64,000 nt of DNA from positions 1 through 64,000 of the IMG/VR virus record IMGVR_UViG_3300028025_005797; one strand, 5' to 3'. Made by a program: the position numbers and the translations under genes. The notes beneath the pieces were generated by a model. It did no database searches and was not told the DNA's origin. It saw nothing but the letters and a program-made list of their open reading frames with translations. This DNA comes from a virus. Shown one piece after another: positions 1 through 12,446 of the stretch (positions are counted from its first letter, which is position 1; each line of letters begins with the position of its first letter).

Positions 1-1927
1 CTGTTTTACTTATTGAATCAAAAAATAAAAACTCAGAATTAATATCACTGCTGTCATAAGAAATAATTGGTATCCAATCATTTTCTGAAGTTGGATTTTC
101 TTTTATCGAAATTGACAATTCATATGAGTTTGCTTCTTTAAGGTCGAAATCTGGAAGCGCTTTACTCTCATTAACTTTTTCTAAGTTTAACTTAGCTTTA
201 ACTGCTAATGGGTTTCCCTCTATTGGAATTTTAGCACTGATAAAGCAAGCTTTGTTGGTCGAAAAAGAGTTTGTTGCATTAGAAATTTGTCTTGTTTTAC
301 CAAACTGTACTCCCTTTAAAGAAAATGAATACATGTAATTCTCTACATTTTGATTTTTATTTCTTAACATATTTGTAGAATGGATATTTGATCCTGACAT
401 AATAGCATCATCTGAAAAGCTTACTAGATTTCTATCTAGGGAGTTTGAGTTCTTGCTTAAAATGCTCGGAGAGTTTCCAACTTTACTAAGAAATCCACCC
501 CTATTATTTATCTTGCTATCTGTAAATAGTGAATCATTGAATAACTTAAATCTGTCACCTAGTGTTTGTGACACTATATTTTTCACCATTACAGAAAGAT
601 GATTACTAGATGACAAACGATCTTCCTGGTCTAGCGATATTGAGTTGTTATTTTCGCTCAGGAAAGATTGTGATCCGACTTTACCAATTGGATACTTATA
701 TGTATAGTAGTCAGTGTATGCATAAGTATTTCTCTTTGCTTCGTCTATTGAATTAAATTTCCTAAAGTATTCTAAGACTATATCTTGAAGCTTGCTGTGA
801 TTGTTTTTTTTATTTTTTCTTATACCGTTTAACAATTCATTAATTAGCCTCGAAGATACCTCGTCTGAAGTTGGAGAAATGGTATTCTTCTTATACGTAC
901 TTTGGTTAAATATCAGTGTTATGCTTTTTACTTTATCTAAAGGAAAAGTAACATCTAATACAGAATTTATTTTTATTGGAGATAAAAGAATTTTCTTTTT
1001 CTCATAACCAGAACTAGGAACATTAGAATTACTTGAATAAATTCTTTCTGCTATATTTGCTGACTCTATAACAACCTGCATTAACTGTAGACCATCATAT
1101 TCATTTGGATTTATCCTGATTAAATCCATTTCAATTTCTTTTATAAAATTTATTGTCATCACGGTTTTAGCACCGACTATATAAGAATAGTCATAGTCTA
1201 TATTTTGAGAAAATGATGGTGGAATAGATGTCAATATTGTTGGTGACTGGACTGAGATATTCCATACATTCGACTGCTTTTCATTGAACAATGATTCGTA
1301 ATCAGTTATTGAAGAAATATATTGATTGTAGTTTGTTTCATAATCTACTGATTTCACAAAACCTATAGTGTTAATAAAATCAATACCATTACCAATTTTA
1401 AACTTTGAAACAATTGGATCAATAAATCCATTTCCATTTTCGTCAAAATTAGATCCACCTCTATCTACAAATGCAACTGGAGAATCATCATATGTATTTG
1501 ACTTTAAAAAATCATTAAAATTTTCTATATAAGAGTCATTATAAAGATCATCTTTTCCTGAGATAAAATCATAATTATTTATATAGTTTTCCAAAAGAGA
1601 AATATTGTTTTCTATTTTAGCTACTTGAGATGACATAACTTCAATCATTGAATTTAAAGACACGCTAATTGAATTAGATGCAGAAAAATATCTATCAAAT
1701 CTTATTTGTACATCTCTAAAAATATCAACAAAAAATTCAGATTCTATAATTGCTCTAGACCTCATTAGGGTCGGAGCAAAGTCTGCTCCTACGGAAAAAT
1801 TAGAAAGGCTTTTTACCAATTCTGATACTTGAGATTTATCAGCTTTAATACTTTTAATTAAATAGCCAACACTTTGCTGAGAGTTATCAGAAAACGTCTT
1901 AATTATACTAGGAAGAAAATTAATCAT
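1..1927 (-). CDS. Large phage structural protein, probable tail fibre/appendage (3' end outside window)
   Basis: An open frame of 642 codons runs from the ATG at 1927 off the low-coordinate end of the window, so the C-terminus is missing. The start overlaps the stop of the upstream 1908-aa gene by one base (TAATG), which implies translational coupling. The N-terminal 130 residues are mostly helical, with serine- and asparagine-rich stretches that could form a coiled coil. The rest is rich in Ser, Asn, Asp and Tyr with alternating hydrophobics, as in beta-structured phage fibres. No catalytic motif was seen. It has no in-frame CGG codon. The structural role is inferred only from its place after the baseplate genes and from composition; I do not recognise the family. 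Confidence 0.7.
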   Translation of the reverse strand, partial: MINFLPSIIKTFSDNSQQSVGYLIKSIKADKSQVSELVKSLSNFSVGADFAPTLMRSRAIIESEFFVDIFRDVQIRFDRYFSASNSISVSLNSMIEVMSSQVAKIENNISLLENYINNYDFISGKDDLYNDSYIENFNDFLKSNTYDDSPVAFVDRGGSNFDENGNGFIDPIVSKFKIGNGIDFINTIGFVKSVDYETNYNQYISSITDYESLFNEKQSNVWNISVQSPTILTSIPPSFSQNIDYDYSYIVGAKTVMTINFIKEIEMDLIRINPNEYDGLQLMQVVIESANIAERIYSSNSNVPSSGYEKKKILLSPIKINSVLDVTFPLDKVKSITLIFNQSTYKKNTISPTSDEVSSRLINELLNGIRKNKKNNHSKLQDIVLEYFRKFNSIDEAKRNTYAYTDYYTYKYPIGKVGSQSFLSENNNSISLDQEDRLSSSNHLSVMVKNIVSQTLGDRFKLFNDSLFTDSKINNRGGFLSKVGNSPSILSKNSNSLDRNLVSFSDDAIMSGSNIHSTNMLRNKNQNVENYMYSFSLKGVQFGKTRQISNATNSFSTNKACFISAKIPIEGNPLAVKAKLNLEKVNESKALPDFDLKEANSYELSISIKENPTSENDWIPIISYDSSDINSEFLFFDSISKT

Positions 1928-4900
1928 TATAATACACCCCAATCATTTCCTTCCATGTCTTGTATCTTATACGCTACACCAGCAGTTATATTCTTACTTA
2001 TTATACTATACAATTCTGCTTCACTAGTAAAATTATCTAATACTTCTTTTGGCATTTTAATGATAATAAAGCCGCCCTTAGAATAAGCTTGCTGCTCAGG
2101 AGGATAAACGTCCCAGAAGGACGATGCTTCTTTAACGTCTTTAAATACCTTATTGATGTCAAGTGATCCATAAGATTGCACATCTATGGTCTTACCCATA
2201 GTAGCCTTTAATCCTCCACCTTTTAATCTTAAATCTTCAATAGCCAAATCTTTAACGTCTACAGAGTTTAATACGTGGACCAAACCTATTTGCAGAGAAA
2301 ATGGATCGTAGTTGACGCTATTGTATGGATCAAAAATAGAAGTATTATAAGTAAAATCTATAGGAGAATCATATACATAATCACTAACATAATCCCAAAC
2401 GTACCCATCCTGACTAGAGCTTCTAACTTCTATCCTAGTAGGCTTTATGTATATATGTAAAGGCTTTTCTGGTTCTACTATATTTTTATTAAGGAATGGG
2501 TTCAGGGGAATAACCCTACCATTAATCTGCTTAAGTGGAATACCATTTGACTTAGCTGTGTAACTAACTCTTATTAGCTCTGGATCACTTGTTATGGATG
2601 TAACAAAATCAACTATTCCAGTCTGACTATTTATATTTCTTATAAGGCTTGAATCTACTGTTGTCCATGGTGAGTCAACTGATTGTCTTGTCTGAAAGTC
2701 AACCCAATTAACAACTGATCCACATTCCATTTGTGAAGGCTCGACAAAAGTGGCTATAGGAACTTGCGTTAATTGATATCTTTTAGATGATAAAACTATT
2801 GGCGTTTCATCAATTACGGTAATATATGGCCTACCAGCAATCTGAGACCAAACTACGTTGCCCATATTTAAAGTAGAATATGTAGCTCTTAATACTTTTC
2901 CTGTATACTTTTCAGCCCAAGAAGTCCAACCGTAAGCTGGATCTATGTATATGTCCTTTGTAAAGGATCCAGATGTTATATACAATGGCCACTGTTGAAG
3001 CTTTGAAAGGTTTGGCGGAATAGATGATATTCCTATTCTTGATGATGGAACATATTCTATATTGTATATAGGACACGCCATCTTCACTGGTATAGAAGAA
3101 GGTATTATCTTTCCAGAAGTCTTTGGACCAAAAAAGTCTAATCCACTTCCAAGATTTCCATCAGCATCGACCGCCAATGCAGCTATGTATACATTTTCTG
3201 GACCTCTTGAAATGTAGTCTACATAATAAAGATTCGTTCCTAAAAATTCTTTTTTCTTATTGTCATAGAACCCATAAAGAAAACCACCGTCATCTCTAGC
3301 ATTATTTGTTAATATAAAAGATCCATAATCTGTATTAAACTCTCGATCAGTAGAAAGAGTATTCACAAAAGATTGTAGTTCTATACCATATGGTTTGCCA
3401 ACTTTATCTGGGTCTAAACTTGGTTGAGTTAAAAGAACTAAACCATCTAGAACAGAAATTGCGTTTTTTGCAGACTTTATTATTGAACCATCTGTTTTCA
3501 TTAACCAGTAATTATCTAAAAGTTTTTCAGCACTTTTGATTACGTTTGAGTTTTCATATATAAGAGATGAGGTTTCAAAAACTAATCTATTAGAAGAAAT
3601 ACTTAGATTTAAATCTGAACTACTTACTGGGTTTCCAGTTATAGAAACAACATTAGCCGCAGCAAAAGTGTTTGAGTCTATTGAAACTGTTTTAGTTTGC
3701 GTTAAGTTTATTGATATAGATTCATCTTTATATTGAGGCTCTAAGTTAGAATCGGAATAAGGAGTAAATGGTGGACTATATGAAGTGCTACTAAAATTAA
3801 TTGTAGTGTTCGATAAGTCTAGTGTCTTCTCTCCAGACCATGTAGGATATGTTATAGATACTGGAGTTGTTGCGTACTTAGTGGACTTAACACCATTTAG
3901 ATCTATAATCTCAGCTTTGTTTGGAGATATACCAGTAACTGATCCAGCTACATTAAACTTTATTTCTACTGGAGCAGTGATCGTATCTAATCTATATCCG
4001 CTTTCAATTATTGTTTCAGCATTGAAGTTATCTATTGTCCAGCCAATTTCAAATGTTACTTGAGCTAAAGAATAACCTTCGGCAAATGTTCCAAACTTTC
4101 CACCCAATGTGCCTCCGTTAAATTGGAAAGCAAAGAACATGCACTCTGACATAGGCCTATTTACCTCTATTGTAAATTCCTTTGTTGTATACCCAGCGGC
4201 ACCTTTGACCACTCGTGCACCAGCTAAGTCTACCCCAGAATAGACTAATGCTTGCTTAAGGGCTATTCCCTTATAATCTGGTGCTCCAGCAAATGTTCCA
4301 GGTTTGATTGTTACGGACTTAAGTACTTGATTCTTTAAATCCTGTTGTGTTATTCCATTAAATGGAATTTGATCAAATGGAACCGCAAGAAATATTGAAT
4401 CTATTAATCTCTTAGGACCAGACTGTCCAGTAAAAGTTATCTTTCTATAATTCCAATCTCTATTAGGAAGATCAGGTAACTCTATTGCATCTGCAGCTGC
4501 CGTAACATACTTGACAACTGTTGGATTATTTGCTTGCAATCTAGATACTATTGAACTATAACGGGTTGGATCAGAATTTTTTATGGATTTCCAAACGTGA
4601 ATTGCGATTGATGCTTTAGTTTCGCTATCAACTGTTCCGTTTACGAACCTAGTATCGACTGATGTTTGAAAAGCTAAAACAGCACTTCTCGTATTTGCTT
4701 CAAACTTCCCACTTAATTCTGGAAGTTTTCCGGCAACTAATATTCCAGCTTCTCTCATGCTTATTTGTATATACTTAATATATTCAGCAAGCATACCTGG
4801 TTTACCCACCCCATATGCTCCAATTATATTTCCGGCTTGTATATCTCCCGTATATAAAAAGTTATTAACTGGATCGTTATTATTTATCCCCTGCCTATAA

Positions 4901-7653
4901 GCATCAATTCTATCTGCTCCAGAAAATGCTGCATCAGTTTCAAATATAGCAGTTAACGGAATGTCATCATCTAATCGCCTAGAACCAGGTGGAAAAACGT
5001 CTTCATATCTTGCCTGTCTCGATAGTGTTGCAGTATATTCCGCAGTCATTACCGCTGACCAATTTGCATTAAAACTTAACGCAGACTCACTTGATTGATT
5101 ATATGAATTAAAAATAGAAAAATTAAACGTATAATTTTTATATGTATTAGATGAAGATATCGAACTAGAAAGTCCATCATTTATTTCTTTAGTTGATGAT
5201 CTATATAGTCTTTCCCTTATAACGTAAGGACCAAAGCCGCCAGGCACAGTGAACTGAGCTGATGGTGAATCAGTGTAAGCGTATACAGGTCCAGTAATAT
5301 TATCGTTATTTACCTTAAATAAACTATAAGAAGTTGGTATCTCTGTACCACTTCGTACAACGTCTATATAAACACGATTTCCACCTTTTATCGGAGTAGC
5401 GTTTGCAATTTCTACGTCATCGTTTGTTACTTCTATATAAAATTCTAGATTACTAGAATCAATTTCTTGCAAAGAAATACTATGCTGATCAGCTAAAAAG
5501 TCATAAATAGATTTTTTATAAAATTCTAATATTGAAGAATTACTTGGAATTAAATTTCTTGCATACTTTGAGATTCCAACTGCATCTTGATTATTTACCT
5601 TAATTAGGGAATATATTTCTTTTTTCTCATCTTCTAATAAAACATTTCCATTTAACACATATGAAGATTGCCAATTTGACACCTGATAATACATTGACGA
5701 TCTTAGATCTTTAACCTTAGTCGAAAATACTCTATTCAATAATGCCACCGAACACGCATTGTACAGCAGTTTCATTGGCCCTTCTATTGCTGCCACAGCA
5801 GTAAAAGTAGCTTGGACTATATTAGTTGGACCATTGTTGCTCGTCGCTATATCAAAAATAGAAGATGGTTGATATATGTCATTGCAATACTTAAGCATGG
5901 GTGTAGTTGTGGCAAGTAGTGCGCCTTTAGATAGTGAATCAGTAGATGGGATAAACTCTAAACTAACGAATACTGGCTTGCTTCTAGAATTGCTTAACAC
6001 AACATTATTGGCTGCAATAGTTCCGGTAAATTCTCTTACTGTTTTTTTAGTTGTAAGATCCGAAAGATTACTTCTTCCAAATATTGAGTACACATTATAA
6101 CTAGTGCTGTCTACAGTCAGTGTTTCAAAAATGCCTGGATTAATTGGCCAAGCATTGGTTTTATCTTCATCAAGAAAAATATTTTCCTGATTATAAGTCC
6201 ATGTGTCTAGCGGATACTCCTGAGTGCTAACTGACAAGGATGGATCTATTGATTGTGCGCCAGTATAATCGAGCGCCTGTGTTGTAACAACAGAAAGTTT
6301 TGATAGATCTAATACCAATGTTCCCTGAGTCTGCTCTAGATACTTCTTGAGCTTTAAACCTTGTTCTGTAGTTATTGGAGAACTAGGAGTCCAGGTTACT
6401 ATGTCGTACAAAGAAAGTTGATCATCAGTAACTTTGTCTACATTCAATAGCCAATACATTGCTTGATTTTTTCCGTATTGATTACTAAATTCCGATAATG
6501 GGTTTGCGTATGTATATTTAGATACGTTAAACGGAGATTGCTCTAGTCTTAAAAAGGCGTAAGGATTTGCTGCGCCGAAATCATTAGATTGCTCCATGCC
6601 AGACATCTGTGCTGTTGTTGATAATACCGCACAGTTAATTACCTTTTGTTTTATAGAACTTTCTTTACCTATTTCTTCACCATTATTTATAGAGGAAACG
6701 TCAACGGATCTTTTAACTTTAGTTATTAACCTCCAGTTAAAAGATTCGTAAGTTCTATTATCTGATAAAGCTTTTTTAGGAACAAAAATTTCAAAACCTT
6801 CTGCTCTGGCATTTGTGCTATTAATTAAATTATTTTTTGCAGTAATTGATTTTTTGCTATATATTTTCTTTGACCTTGAAGAGTTGTCTACAACAATTGA
6901 TTCTTCTCCAACTCTATTAAAGATACTAACTGTATTAATATTTTCTTTATATTGAGGAACTGTTGAAGATATTGATTCAGTTGAGGATAACACAACCTTG
7001 TCATAGACTAATGATAAGTCTACGGGAGATGGACTATCAAATAAAACTATTATTTTAGAAGGAATATTTAATCTATTTGAATAGACAGGTAGATCTAATT
7101 CTTCAATTAATATTCTATATTTTTTTAAACCAGTAGATTGATCTACATATTCAAAACCATTTTTATCAATAACTTTAATTGATTTTGGAACACTGGACTC
7201 TAACAAGAAATCATCCAATCCATCATATCCATAAGAGCTTCTTGGGATGAGCGTGTAGTATCTAGAAACATAAAACGAATGAACAAATCCATTCTTTTGA
7301 ATATCTCCAATATAATATTTTTTATCTAATGCCTGCGCATTTAAGAACACATCACTTACGCTAATGTCATCTGAATCAAATACCGTATAACCATCTGAGT
7401 CCTCTAGTATTCCTAGTTCATTAGCAAAAACTACTTTATTTTTTGCAGATCTATTTGAAGCATTTATATTTGAAGAGTATGAATTTTCTGGTATAAAATT
7501 AGAAAGATCCGTTACTGAAATATTGTTTCCTGGAGTTACTGGTTTTGAATCAAACCAAGCTAAAGCGGTTGAAGAATCATCTAGTGGTAGATTATTTACT
7601 TTTCTTATCTTTTTTTGACTACTGTTGTCAATGTTTAAGTTAAATTTATCCAC
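1927..7653 (-). CDS. 1908-aa tail/baseplate appendage protein with peptidoglycan-binding-like domain
   Basis: The start is a GTG at 7653, preceded by GAGG at SD distance and three bases after the stop of the upstream gene. The protein is beta-rich and Ser/Thr/Asn-rich throughout, like long phage fibres. Around residues 945-1035 it has a segment resembling PG_binding_1 domains (helical YIKYIQISMREAGI, then a phrase like KFEANTRSAVLAFQ and GTVDSETKASI), which in other proteins bind peptidoglycan. Such a domain would fit wall contact during adsorption. It lies in a run of three very large genes after the baseplate wedge genes. It has no in-frame CGG in 1908 codons. The appendage role is inferred from context; the PG-binding call is by motif only. 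Confidence 0.7.
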   Translation of the reverse strand: MDKFNLNIDNSSQKKIRKVNNLPLDDSSTALAWFDSKPVTPGNNISVTDLSNFIPENSYSSNINASNRSAKNKVVFANELGILEDSDGYTVFDSDDISVSDVFLNAQALDKKYYIGDIQKNGFVHSFYVSRYYTLIPRSSYGYDGLDDFLLESSVPKSIKVIDKNGFEYVDQSTGLKKYRILIEELDLPVYSNRLNIPSKIIVLFDSPSPVDLSLVYDKVVLSSTESISSTVPQYKENINTVSIFNRVGEESIVVDNSSRSKKIYSKKSITAKNNLINSTNARAEGFEIFVPKKALSDNRTYESFNWRLITKVKRSVDVSSINNGEEIGKESSIKQKVINCAVLSTTAQMSGMEQSNDFGAANPYAFLRLEQSPFNVSKYTYANPLSEFSNQYGKNQAMYWLLNVDKVTDDQLSLYDIVTWTPSSPITTEQGLKLKKYLEQTQGTLVLDLSKLSVVTTQALDYTGAQSIDPSLSVSTQEYPLDTWTYNQENIFLDEDKTNAWPINPGIFETLTVDSTSYNVYSIFGRSNLSDLTTKKTVREFTGTIAANNVVLSNSRSKPVFVSLEFIPSTDSLSKGALLATTTPMLKYCNDIYQPSSIFDIATSNNGPTNIVQATFTAVAAIEGPMKLLYNACSVALLNRVFSTKVKDLRSSMYYQVSNWQSSYVLNGNVLLEDEKKEIYSLIKVNNQDAVGISKYARNLIPSNSSILEFYKKSIYDFLADQHSISLQEIDSSNLEFYIEVTNDDVEIANATPIKGGNRVYIDVVRSGTEIPTSYSLFKVNNDNITGPVYAYTDSPSAQFTVPGGFGPYVIRERLYRSSTKEINDGLSSSISSSNTYKNYTFNFSIFNSYNQSSESALSFNANWSAVMTAEYTATLSRQARYEDVFPPGSRRLDDDIPLTAIFETDAAFSGADRIDAYRQGINNNDPVNNFLYTGDIQAGNIIGAYGVGKPGMLAEYIKYIQISMREAGILVAGKLPELSGKFEANTRSAVLAFQTSVDTRFVNGTVDSETKASIAIHVWKSIKNSDPTRYSSIVSRLQANNPTVVKYVTAAADAIELPDLPNRDWNYRKITFTGQSGPKRLIDSIFLAVPFDQIPFNGITQQDLKNQVLKSVTIKPGTFAGAPDYKGIALKQALVYSGVDLAGARVVKGAAGYTTKEFTIEVNRPMSECMFFAFQFNGGTLGGKFGTFAEGYSLAQVTFEIGWTIDNFNAETIIESGYRLDTITAPVEIKFNVAGSVTGISPNKAEIIDLNGVKSTKYATTPVSITYPTWSGEKTLDLSNTTINFSSTSYSPPFTPYSDSNLEPQYKDESISINLTQTKTVSIDSNTFAAANVVSITGNPVSSSDLNLSISSNRLVFETSSLIYENSNVIKSAEKLLDNYWLMKTDGSIIKSAKNAISVLDGLVLLTQPSLDPDKVGKPYGIELQSFVNTLSTDREFNTDYGSFILTNNARDDGGFLYGFYDNKKKEFLGTNLYYVDYISRGPENVYIAALAVDADGNLGSGLDFFGPKTSGKIIPSSIPVKMACPIYNIEYVPSSRIGISSIPPNLSKLQQWPLYITSGSFTKDIYIDPAYGWTSWAEKYTGKVLRATYSTLNMGNVVWSQIAGRPYITVIDETPIVLSSKRYQLTQVPIATFVEPSQMECGSVVNWVDFQTRQSVDSPWTTVDSSLIRNINSQTGIVDFVTSITSDPELIRVSYTAKSNGIPLKQINGRVIPLNPFLNKNIVEPEKPLHIYIKPTRIEVRSSSQDGYVWDYVSDYVYDSPIDFTYNTSIFDPYNSVNYDPFSLQIGLVHVLNSVDVKDLAIEDLRLKGGGLKATMGKTIDVQSYGSLDINKVFKDVKEASSFWDVYPPEQQAYSKGGFIIIKMPKEVLDNFTSEAELYSIISKNITAGVAYKIQDMEGNDWGVL

Positions 7654-7655
7654 AA

Positions 7656-10600
7656 TTAATCCTCGTAATCCTTTATTAAGTTAGAATAATCTGAAATAAC
7701 ATATGGGGTTGCACCAAAATATCCAGCTTGGTACTGATCGTATCTTGGAATTGGTAGCCACTGTGGTGGTGTCCATCTAGGTGTTGATCCAGTATTATCT
7801 ACTATATTTTCATTATAGTAACTAATTCTAAACGTTGGAGTAGAATATATATTCAATGATTTATTAATATCATAATTAATTATATCAGGTATTTTTAGGC
7901 CTGGTACATAATTTATATCTACGTTATCATAAGATTCGTACCAAAACAAAACATCGCCAACTGATGTATTTGGAGTTAAAGATGGAGTTGAACTTAATTC
8001 AGAATCAACAGCCATAAACCAATACCCAGGAGTTGCTCTTTCCTGAGAAGGAATTGGGCCTATTTCAAATTTTCCATTATCGTCAGTATATACTATGCCT
8101 GAAATACTATTCTTATCTGGCTTTAAAGTAGAAGTACTATAAGATATATCATTCAGAGTCGAATATAGATATCTAGATTTCCTCCAGTAAACTACACTAT
8201 TTTTACTTGGTGCGTTGTTGGCTGTTAATATTCCGGATACAGTTGTAGATGATACTCCGTCGGCATTAATGATGTTTGGGTTGGCTGAGGCTAATAGTGC
8301 TGCATCTTCGACTTTTGATGAATACACTGAAATCCACTCAAGGATAAAGAACCCACTAGTTTCACTATCTGGATGCGCTAATGGATTACTCGCGTGCACA
8401 ATTCCGTCAATCCTAATTATAGCTAAAGTACTCTCGATAATACTTCCACTTTGATAGACTGCATTTACGGATGCAAAGCCTTCATCGTCTGTAGTTATTA
8501 TATTGCTATCAAAAGCTAACTGATGTAATTGAGAAGAAAGACTAAAGCTTTGATACGGTTTTGGATTTCCTTCAGTATCTAAGGAGATTATGCTTATGGT
8601 TATATAATCATTTCCGTCGTCTAGAATGTAACCCGGTGAGATATATGTTTTTATTCTATCAAAATCATAAGTTGCACTTGATGCAATTACGTAACCCTTT
8701 TCTAAGAGTGAACTTGTCTGTCCAAAATTTAAATCAAGTGGTGTTGAGTTTTCATATATTGAAGATTCATATATTATTTCATAATTCATTGTAGCATTAG
8801 GTGTGGCATCGAATACTATCTTCGAGTAATATGAAGAGTCACTAAGAATATTATCTATGTAATATGAATTAACGACTTTATATTTTATATAATAGTCTCT
8901 ATTTTTCTTAAATTCATATGTAGATTTATTCAATCTAATAAATGAATCATCTGTTGAAAGATTGCTTAACAAAACTTCGCCAGTGTAACCGTCTGTTATT
9001 GAAAGATCATAAACATTTTTATAGCCAAGATAGAAACTATTATCAAATCTAGGTTGTAAAACTTCTGTATTATAAAATCCAAAATGTCTTGGAGAAGACT
9101 CATCTGCAAATCCTACCTCGGTGTAGATTTCAGGAGTTGCTGAACCAAGCAGGGACACACTCACCATTACTGGAGCACCTTGCCTAGGTATATTATTAAG
9201 TGTTAATTCTTTTAACACTCCAGTTTTGACTTCTGTTACTGGTTTAGCATAGACATAGTATTCATTATTGTCTAGGTGAATCCAGCCAGTATTGATTCTG
9301 GCATCCAGTCTTGCGTCGTACAGTTTTCCTCTAACTATAAAGTTATTAAATACCGTAGTGTTTCTTTCTAAATCGTATGATTCAGAAATTGAATTATCTG
9401 GATATCTTAAACTCTTTGTGGTGTATTCAATGTCTTCATAAATACTGGAAATACTATCAGTATTTAATACATACGTTCTATTCAAAAAAGGATTAACTAT
9501 TTTTTGTTCTGACCAAACTGATACATTTACAGACTCTGGATCCAGAACTTCAATTGTTTCAAAGAAATATTTAAACTTTTCAGAACCAGATAATCCAAAA
9601 CCTTCTCTTGTTAATTCTGGTAATGAAATATAATTAGTATTTTTTCCTGGGACATATTCACCATTTATGGCGTTATAACTAATTACTCCATATTCGTCAA
9701 CGTATCCAGAGACAGGAGAAGCATGTGTTAGCTCAAAAGGATCCCAGTCAACTATCTCAAATGGATAGATTGAACTATCTTGAGTTGATACAGTAAGCGA
9801 ATTTGGAGTACTAGTATATGGGTAATTAAGTTGAGTAAAGTAATATGATGCAGTTGCGGCAGATCCATTTACTGTAGTTGTGCCAATTTTAGCATTTGAG
9901 CTAGGAGTCGCAAGATTTGAGCTATTAAAATTTATCTTGATATTAGGAGAAGAAGGAATGAATACTTCTCTATCGGTTTCTAGATAATATGAAACACCAC
10001 CATAGCCAGAGAAAACTGAATTGTCATCAAAGTAATCCAAGTCTGCATTTACTGGTTTTAAATTTTTTATAAATACTTGCCTTGGAGTTGCACCAACTGG
10101 CATTATAATATTAGATACTATTCTGTCGTGATCGATTGGATAGTTATTTGGCGGTGTAGCAACGTTGTTGATAATAATTTCAGACTCTTGTGGGGTTGTA
10201 TACTTGGTTACCTGAACTGGATTGTACAATTTTGAAAGAATTTGAAGTTGTGTACTCTGAGAAAAGTTTGGTGTTGCCGATAGCATTATTGTACTACTTG
10301 TTAGATTTGCAGTCCTGTGAGAAAACTTTGCTTCAAAGTTATCAGAGTTTGGAGTTGCGTAAGTTGAGCCATTCCATAATCCATTTTTAATAACAATGTT
10401 TTGTATCTCAGATACTTCTAATCTAGATGTATTGATTGAGCTTTTTGTATCCTTATATCCAGATAATGTTTGTTTTTCTTTTAATGAATATTTTGATGAA
10501 ACATATCCCTCTGTATCAAATATTTCCACAGCATTATATTCTGGGTAAGCTGAGTGGGTTGGGGTAAAATTATTTTTTGGATAGAACGTAAGAGGTGCAA

Positions 10601-12435
10601 AAAACGTTGTTGGTGTTGCATATGACCCATGTGGGGTAGCACTAAATTCAAGAGTTAAATTCACAGTAGCTGCTGGATTATCGTATTCAGTAATCTCATA
10701 TGAACCGTAATATTCATACTGAAGCTTTACTGGCTCGTACTTTAGGGAAGTGCTAATATTTTTTTTACCCTTAGCTACTATTGAAGTTTCAAAGAACTGA
10801 GGAGTCGCATCATAGTTAGTGACCAATAATCCAGCATCATCTAGATCTCCAACTCCTGGCTGATAATATGGAATGGCAACTTCATCATCATAATATCTTG
10901 AACGAATTCTATTAACACCTTCGTTATTCTCTCCAGCATAGTCCCAGATGCTGTCTCCAAATCTAAAGTATCCCCAGTTGGTAGGATATCTAACGTTTAA
11001 GTCTTCTACTAATTTTTTAAACAAATCAGTTGGATTACCATCTGCAGTAAAGTAAGGAGTAGAATACTCAATGTCTGATATTTCTAATATCTCTGGAGTA
11101 GCGCCAACGTATGATGATGAGGGCTCTACGCCAAAAGTCTTCCAAAGATTTAACTCTCTTCTAAGAACTTTTTTAAATGATTCTATATCAGCGCCATTTG
11201 GATTTTTGAATACATCTAGAATTCTTTCCTTATAGGAAGCATTTGACTCAAGATGCATTCTAAATAGGCCAACTCTTGCACCCATCTCATCAAACCAATT
11301 GTATTTTAATATTGGGGTTTGAGTTAATGGAGTTGAGATTCCAGTATTCTCACTCTTTATTGAAAGACCTACATACTCTTTTAGAGTTAAAATTTCTCTA
11401 TTCAAAGGATTGTGATAAAAAACATCATCAGTTGGTTTTGATTTATAAAAATCAACAAGATTATCTACCCTAGCTAATTCTAAAAACTCATTACCCAACA
11501 CTTTATTAAATACATTAGTTACATTTGTAGAAGAATATAACCAAGTTAGCTGATTAACATCAGCTCTTTCTATAAAAGAGTTGATTCTAAATAAATCTAT
11601 TTCTCTATCAAAATTATCTAAGTCTTCGCCAATAACTGCATTTAAAAATTTTCCAGCTGTTGATTTTGGTATATATAGACTAGGCGTAGCCTGATCCATT
11701 GAGTCTTCGTACAAATGCATCCAAGAAGGAAATCTTCCTAAAACATTTTTTACCGAACGCGAAAGTACCGGATTAGAAGGTTCTGATATGGCTACTTCTA
11801 GTATAAGAAGAAAACTTAAAGAAGTTAATACTTCTAATTCTGTATTTACTACTACTTCAAATTTCGCATAACGCTTTACATCTTTTGATAAAAGTATAGA
11901 ACCCAGAGCATTAGAGGTAGTAGTTACTGCTAAAAGCCATGGTCCGATTTTGACTATCAGATTCGTATATATTTAGATCAAATGTAATTGATTCAACACT
12001 ATTTAAAGAGCTTGAAAAAGCTCCTTTAAAAGTTCTTATATCAATACGAGATGTTGTATCTATGAACCTATATAGGTAGTCTTCTGTTTCATCTGCAGTA
12101 AATATTGGTGTTGAATCAGCGTCTGGACTAAATACAAAACTGTCACCACTAACTGAATCAGAATTAAAATATAGGTGTGGACTTACACCAGGATCAAGAT
12201 AAAGTTCACCAGTATCAGTAACCGCATAAGCGCCTTCTATGGTTGGCGTTGCACCTTGTATTTCATTAGTTCCAGTGTAGATGTAATCACCTAATGAATT
12301 TAAACCATTTGCTGACCTGGTATATGAAAAGTTTTTATAAAACCTATTTGAATAAAGGTCAATTACACTGGAGGTCCACAAATTACCACTCTTCGTGAAG
12401 TCTCCAGTGTTAAAGCTTAACAAATAGGTTTTCAT
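7656..12435 (-). CDS. 1592-aa tail fibre/baseplate protein with invasin-like Ig repeats, joined across one CGG +1 site
   Basis: As plain ORFs this is a 174-aa frame (11911-12435) and a 1354-aa frame ending at 7656. The first frame contains one CGG (codon 164, 11946-11944). Skipping its C gives QNGPWLLAV and joins the frames into one 1592-aa protein. Residues about 240-420 have the look of a baseplate-attached minor tail protein (GATPEILEISDIE, later YPTNWGYFRFGD and PYYQPGVGDLDDA). The C-terminal third has two stretches like bacterial Ig/invasin domains (TTDDEGFASVNAVYQSG; ADGVSSTTVSG). Thr-Pro pairs, mostly A/S-T-P, are unusually frequent: 26 in the 1354-aa part. The fibre or adhesin role is inferred. 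The joined length closes exactly in whole codons. Confidence 0.72.
11943..11946 (-). other. CGGA +1 recoding site, codon 164 of 1592-aa fibre gene
   Basis: Minus-strand context AAT-CGG-ACC. The zero frame ends 11 codons later at a TAA. Skipping C (AAT-GGA-CCA) enters the long downstream frame. This is the only in-frame CGG of the gene. Confidence 0.85.
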
Positions 12436-12446
12436 CTATTAAACTC

